A DNA stretch of 64,000 bases from Pseudoalteromonas phenolica (lineage in GTDB: Bacteria > Pseudomonadota > Gammaproteobacteria > Enterobacterales > Alteromonadaceae): assembly GCF_001444405.1 (NCBI RefSeq), contig NZ_CP013187.1, forward strand, positions 1,426,001 to 1,490,000, read 5' to 3'. Position numbers and translations under genes: made by a program. Below are positions 62,433-64,000 of this stretch, piece by piece; the stretch's first letter is position 1, and every line of letters starts with the position of its first letter. Under the pieces are notes generated by a model. That model ran no database searches. It was not told where the DNA came from and was given only the letters and a program-made list of their open reading frames with translations.

Positions 62433-64000
62433 GTGTTAGCTAATAATTTTAAGAAAAGCTTAATCGCTGTAAATATCGGCATTATTCTTACCGCTGGTGT
62501 TTCTACCGTTTCTTATGCAAACGAAGGAACGAAAGTTCAAGAAGACGTTGAAGTAATCGAAGTACGTGGTATTCGACGTTCATTAAAAGAGTCAATCAAT
62601 GCTAAAAGATTCGCAACAAGTGTTGTTGACGCAGTTTCTGCAGAAGACATTGGTAAGTTTCCAGATAGCGATGTAGGTGAAGCTTTAGGTCGTATCCCAG
62701 GTGTTGCTGTTAACCGCCAGTTTGGCCAGGGCCAGCAAGTATCCATCCGTGGTGCTTCAAACCAACTAACGCTTACTACTTTAAACGGTCAGTCGGTTGC
62801 TTCAACAGGTTGGTATGACCAACAAGCAATAGATCGTAGCTTCAATTATTCTTTACTACCACCTCAAATGATTTCTGGTATTGAAGTATACAAATCTTCT
62901 CAAGCTGACATCGTAGAAGGTGGTGTAGGTGGTACAGTAAATGTAATTACTCGCAAGCCATTAGATCTAGATGCTAATACAGCTTTCTTCTCTGTAGAAG
63001 GTGAGTATTCTTCTGAATCAGATAAAACAGACCCGTCATTATCAGGCTTATATAGCTGGAAAAATGCTGATGAAAATTTTGGTGTTTTAGCCGCTGTAGC
63101 ATTTGAAGATTCTACGTATGTTCGTCGTGGTAACGAAGCTTCTTATGCGTGGGCTGGTGCTGAGTCAGTTAACTACTTTGAACAAGCACGTGAGAGAACT
63201 TCTATCGATTTCACTGCTCAGTATGCAATTGATGATTCTTCAGAGTTAGTATTCCATTACATGGGTCTGGAGTTGAAAGCTGATAACCACAACAACAGCT
63301 TATTCCTTTTCGTAGACACAGAGAATAACTGTGAGCAACGTTTAGCAAGTGGTGTTTGTACAGTTCGAACAAATAAAACAGCTGATTCGGCAGCTAATCC
63401 TACATTCCTTCAGACATTCGCTCGTTTCGCGTCTATGGAATCAGAAGTTGTTGACTTAGCATACAACTTTGAAGGTGAAGGTTATAAAGTTGAAGCTCGC
63501 CTAGGTAATACTTCAGCTGAAGGTGGTACAGACCTTACTATTAACCATGCTTCTTGGATTGGTACTAAAGCAGATGTTACTGGTTTAACAGTTGATAACT
63601 CAGGCAAAGCTTCGCATGTTGATCTACCAAAAGGTGGCTGGAACATCTCTGAGTACGACAAAGAATGGGCTGGCATAGGTCTTCAAAACTGGGCATCTCA
63701 AATCGCTCCTAACAAAGACGAAGAAACTTATTTTCAATTAGACGTTACTTTCGATCTTGATGGCGATCTTGTGACTAGTGTTAAAACTGGTGTTCGTTGG
63801 ACAGATCACACTGTTGAGAAGAAATCTTACCGTCCTACACATGGTGACCACAATAAGATTGATGCGACTCAATATTGGACAGGTAAAGACGCAGCTGGTA
63901 CACAAGACATCGGTATTCCAACTCCAGACATTAATGCGATGCGTGCAAATGCAGAAGCAACGTTTGGTACTTGGTATGAAGACCGTGCAGGATTTTCAAC
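62433..64000 (+). CDS. TonB-dependent outer membrane receptor (3' end beyond the window)
   Basis: Starts at GTG 62433 with AAGGGGAA ahead and continues open to the window edge (over 520 residues). Signal peptide (IAVNIGIILTAGVSTVSYA), then VEVIEVRGIRRSLKESI (TonB-box region), then a plug domain: GEALGRIPGVAVNRQFGQGQ, VSIRGASNQLTLTTLNGQSV and VEGGVGGTVNVITRKPLDL. This is the type common in Alteromonadales and Xanthomonas for large sugars or similar nutrients. Two operators of the local LacI-type regulator precede it, so it probably imports a glucose-containing saccharide; the substrate is inferred from context only. Confidence 0.92.
   Translation, partial: MLANNFKKSLIAVNIGIILTAGVSTVSYANEGTKVQEDVEVIEVRGIRRSLKESINAKRFATSVVDAVSAEDIGKFPDSDVGEALGRIPGVAVNRQFGQGQQVSIRGASNQLTLTTLNGQSVASTGWYDQQAIDRSFNYSLLPPQMISGIEVYKSSQADIVEGGVGGTVNVITRKPLDLDANTAFFSVEGEYSSESDKTDPSLSGLYSWKNADENFGVLAAVAFEDSTYVRRGNEASYAWAGAESVNYFEQARERTSIDFTAQYAIDDSSELVFHYMGLELKADNHNNSLFLFVDTENNCEQRLASGVCTVRTNKTADSAANPTFLQTFARFASMESEVVDLAYNFEGEGYKVEARLGNTSAEGGTDLTINHASWIGTKADVTGLTVDNSGKASHVDLPKGGWNISEYDKEWAGIGLQNWASQIAPNKDEETYFQLDVTFDLDGDLVTSVKTGVRWTDHTVEKKSYRPTHGDHNKIDATQYWTGKDAAGTQDIGIPTPDINAMRANAEATFGTWYEDRAGFS

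Overview
The window looks like a chromosome segment of a marine gammaproteobacterium of the Alteromonadales, most likely Pseudoalteromonas. This rests on the AT-rich base composition, a MotY-type sodium flagellar motor protein, three tandem tRNA-Tyr genes, a CysB, FabB, MetG and MnmC set of gammaproteobacterial type, an Entner-Doudoroff operon with its own gap gene, and a decayed provirus resembling corticovirus PM2, a phage of that genus. All family assignments come from reading motifs; no database search was possible.

Layout. 1-5.5 kb is an osmolyte region: betIBA (choline to glycine betaine, betA cut by the window edge), a beta-lysine N-acetyltransferase-like gene and a MarR regulator resembling CosR/EctR. 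5.7-15.3 kb holds a periplasmic binding-protein-like gene coupled to a diguanylate cyclase, hrpB, a pentapeptide-repeat potassium-channel protein, a YgjP-type metallopeptidase, three tRNA-Tyr genes, a YchJ protein and a SulA-like gene with a LexA-type box and a duplicated repeat cluster upstream. 15.7-27.5 kb is mostly housekeeping: purine permease, cysB, sdaA, nudL, pabB, iron-sulfur fumarase, a Fur-box-controlled iron-free fumarase fumC, and ferritin.

27.7-33.3 kb is a genomic island inserted at the 3' end of ssrA (tmRNA). A 16-base core of the tmRNA end is repeated at the far side, with matching arm-type repeats inside both ends. It holds a broken tyrosine integrase, remnants of a PM2-like tailless phage (packaging ATPase N-terminus, tiny membrane proteins, capsid N-terminus), AT-rich membrane-protein cargo, and a small peptide resembling the precursor of a ribosomally made, modified peptide.

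33.9-64 kb is dominated by central sugar metabolism in two blocks, edd-eda-gap (37.8-41.3 kb) and lacI-type regulator/pgi/zwf-pgl/TonB receptor (56.3-64 kb). Six palindromes of the form TGAnAnCGnTGTCA lie in front of edd, between the regulator and pgi, and before the TonB receptor, and define a local LacI-family regulon. Independently, the untranslated leaders of edd and zwf share an identical 16-base hairpin followed by a terminator-like stem, suggesting a cis-acting RNA attenuator. Between the blocks lie rnt, motY, mnmC, fabB, metG, apbC, dcd, an EAL-domain protein, a DTW protein, an HPt protein and alaA.
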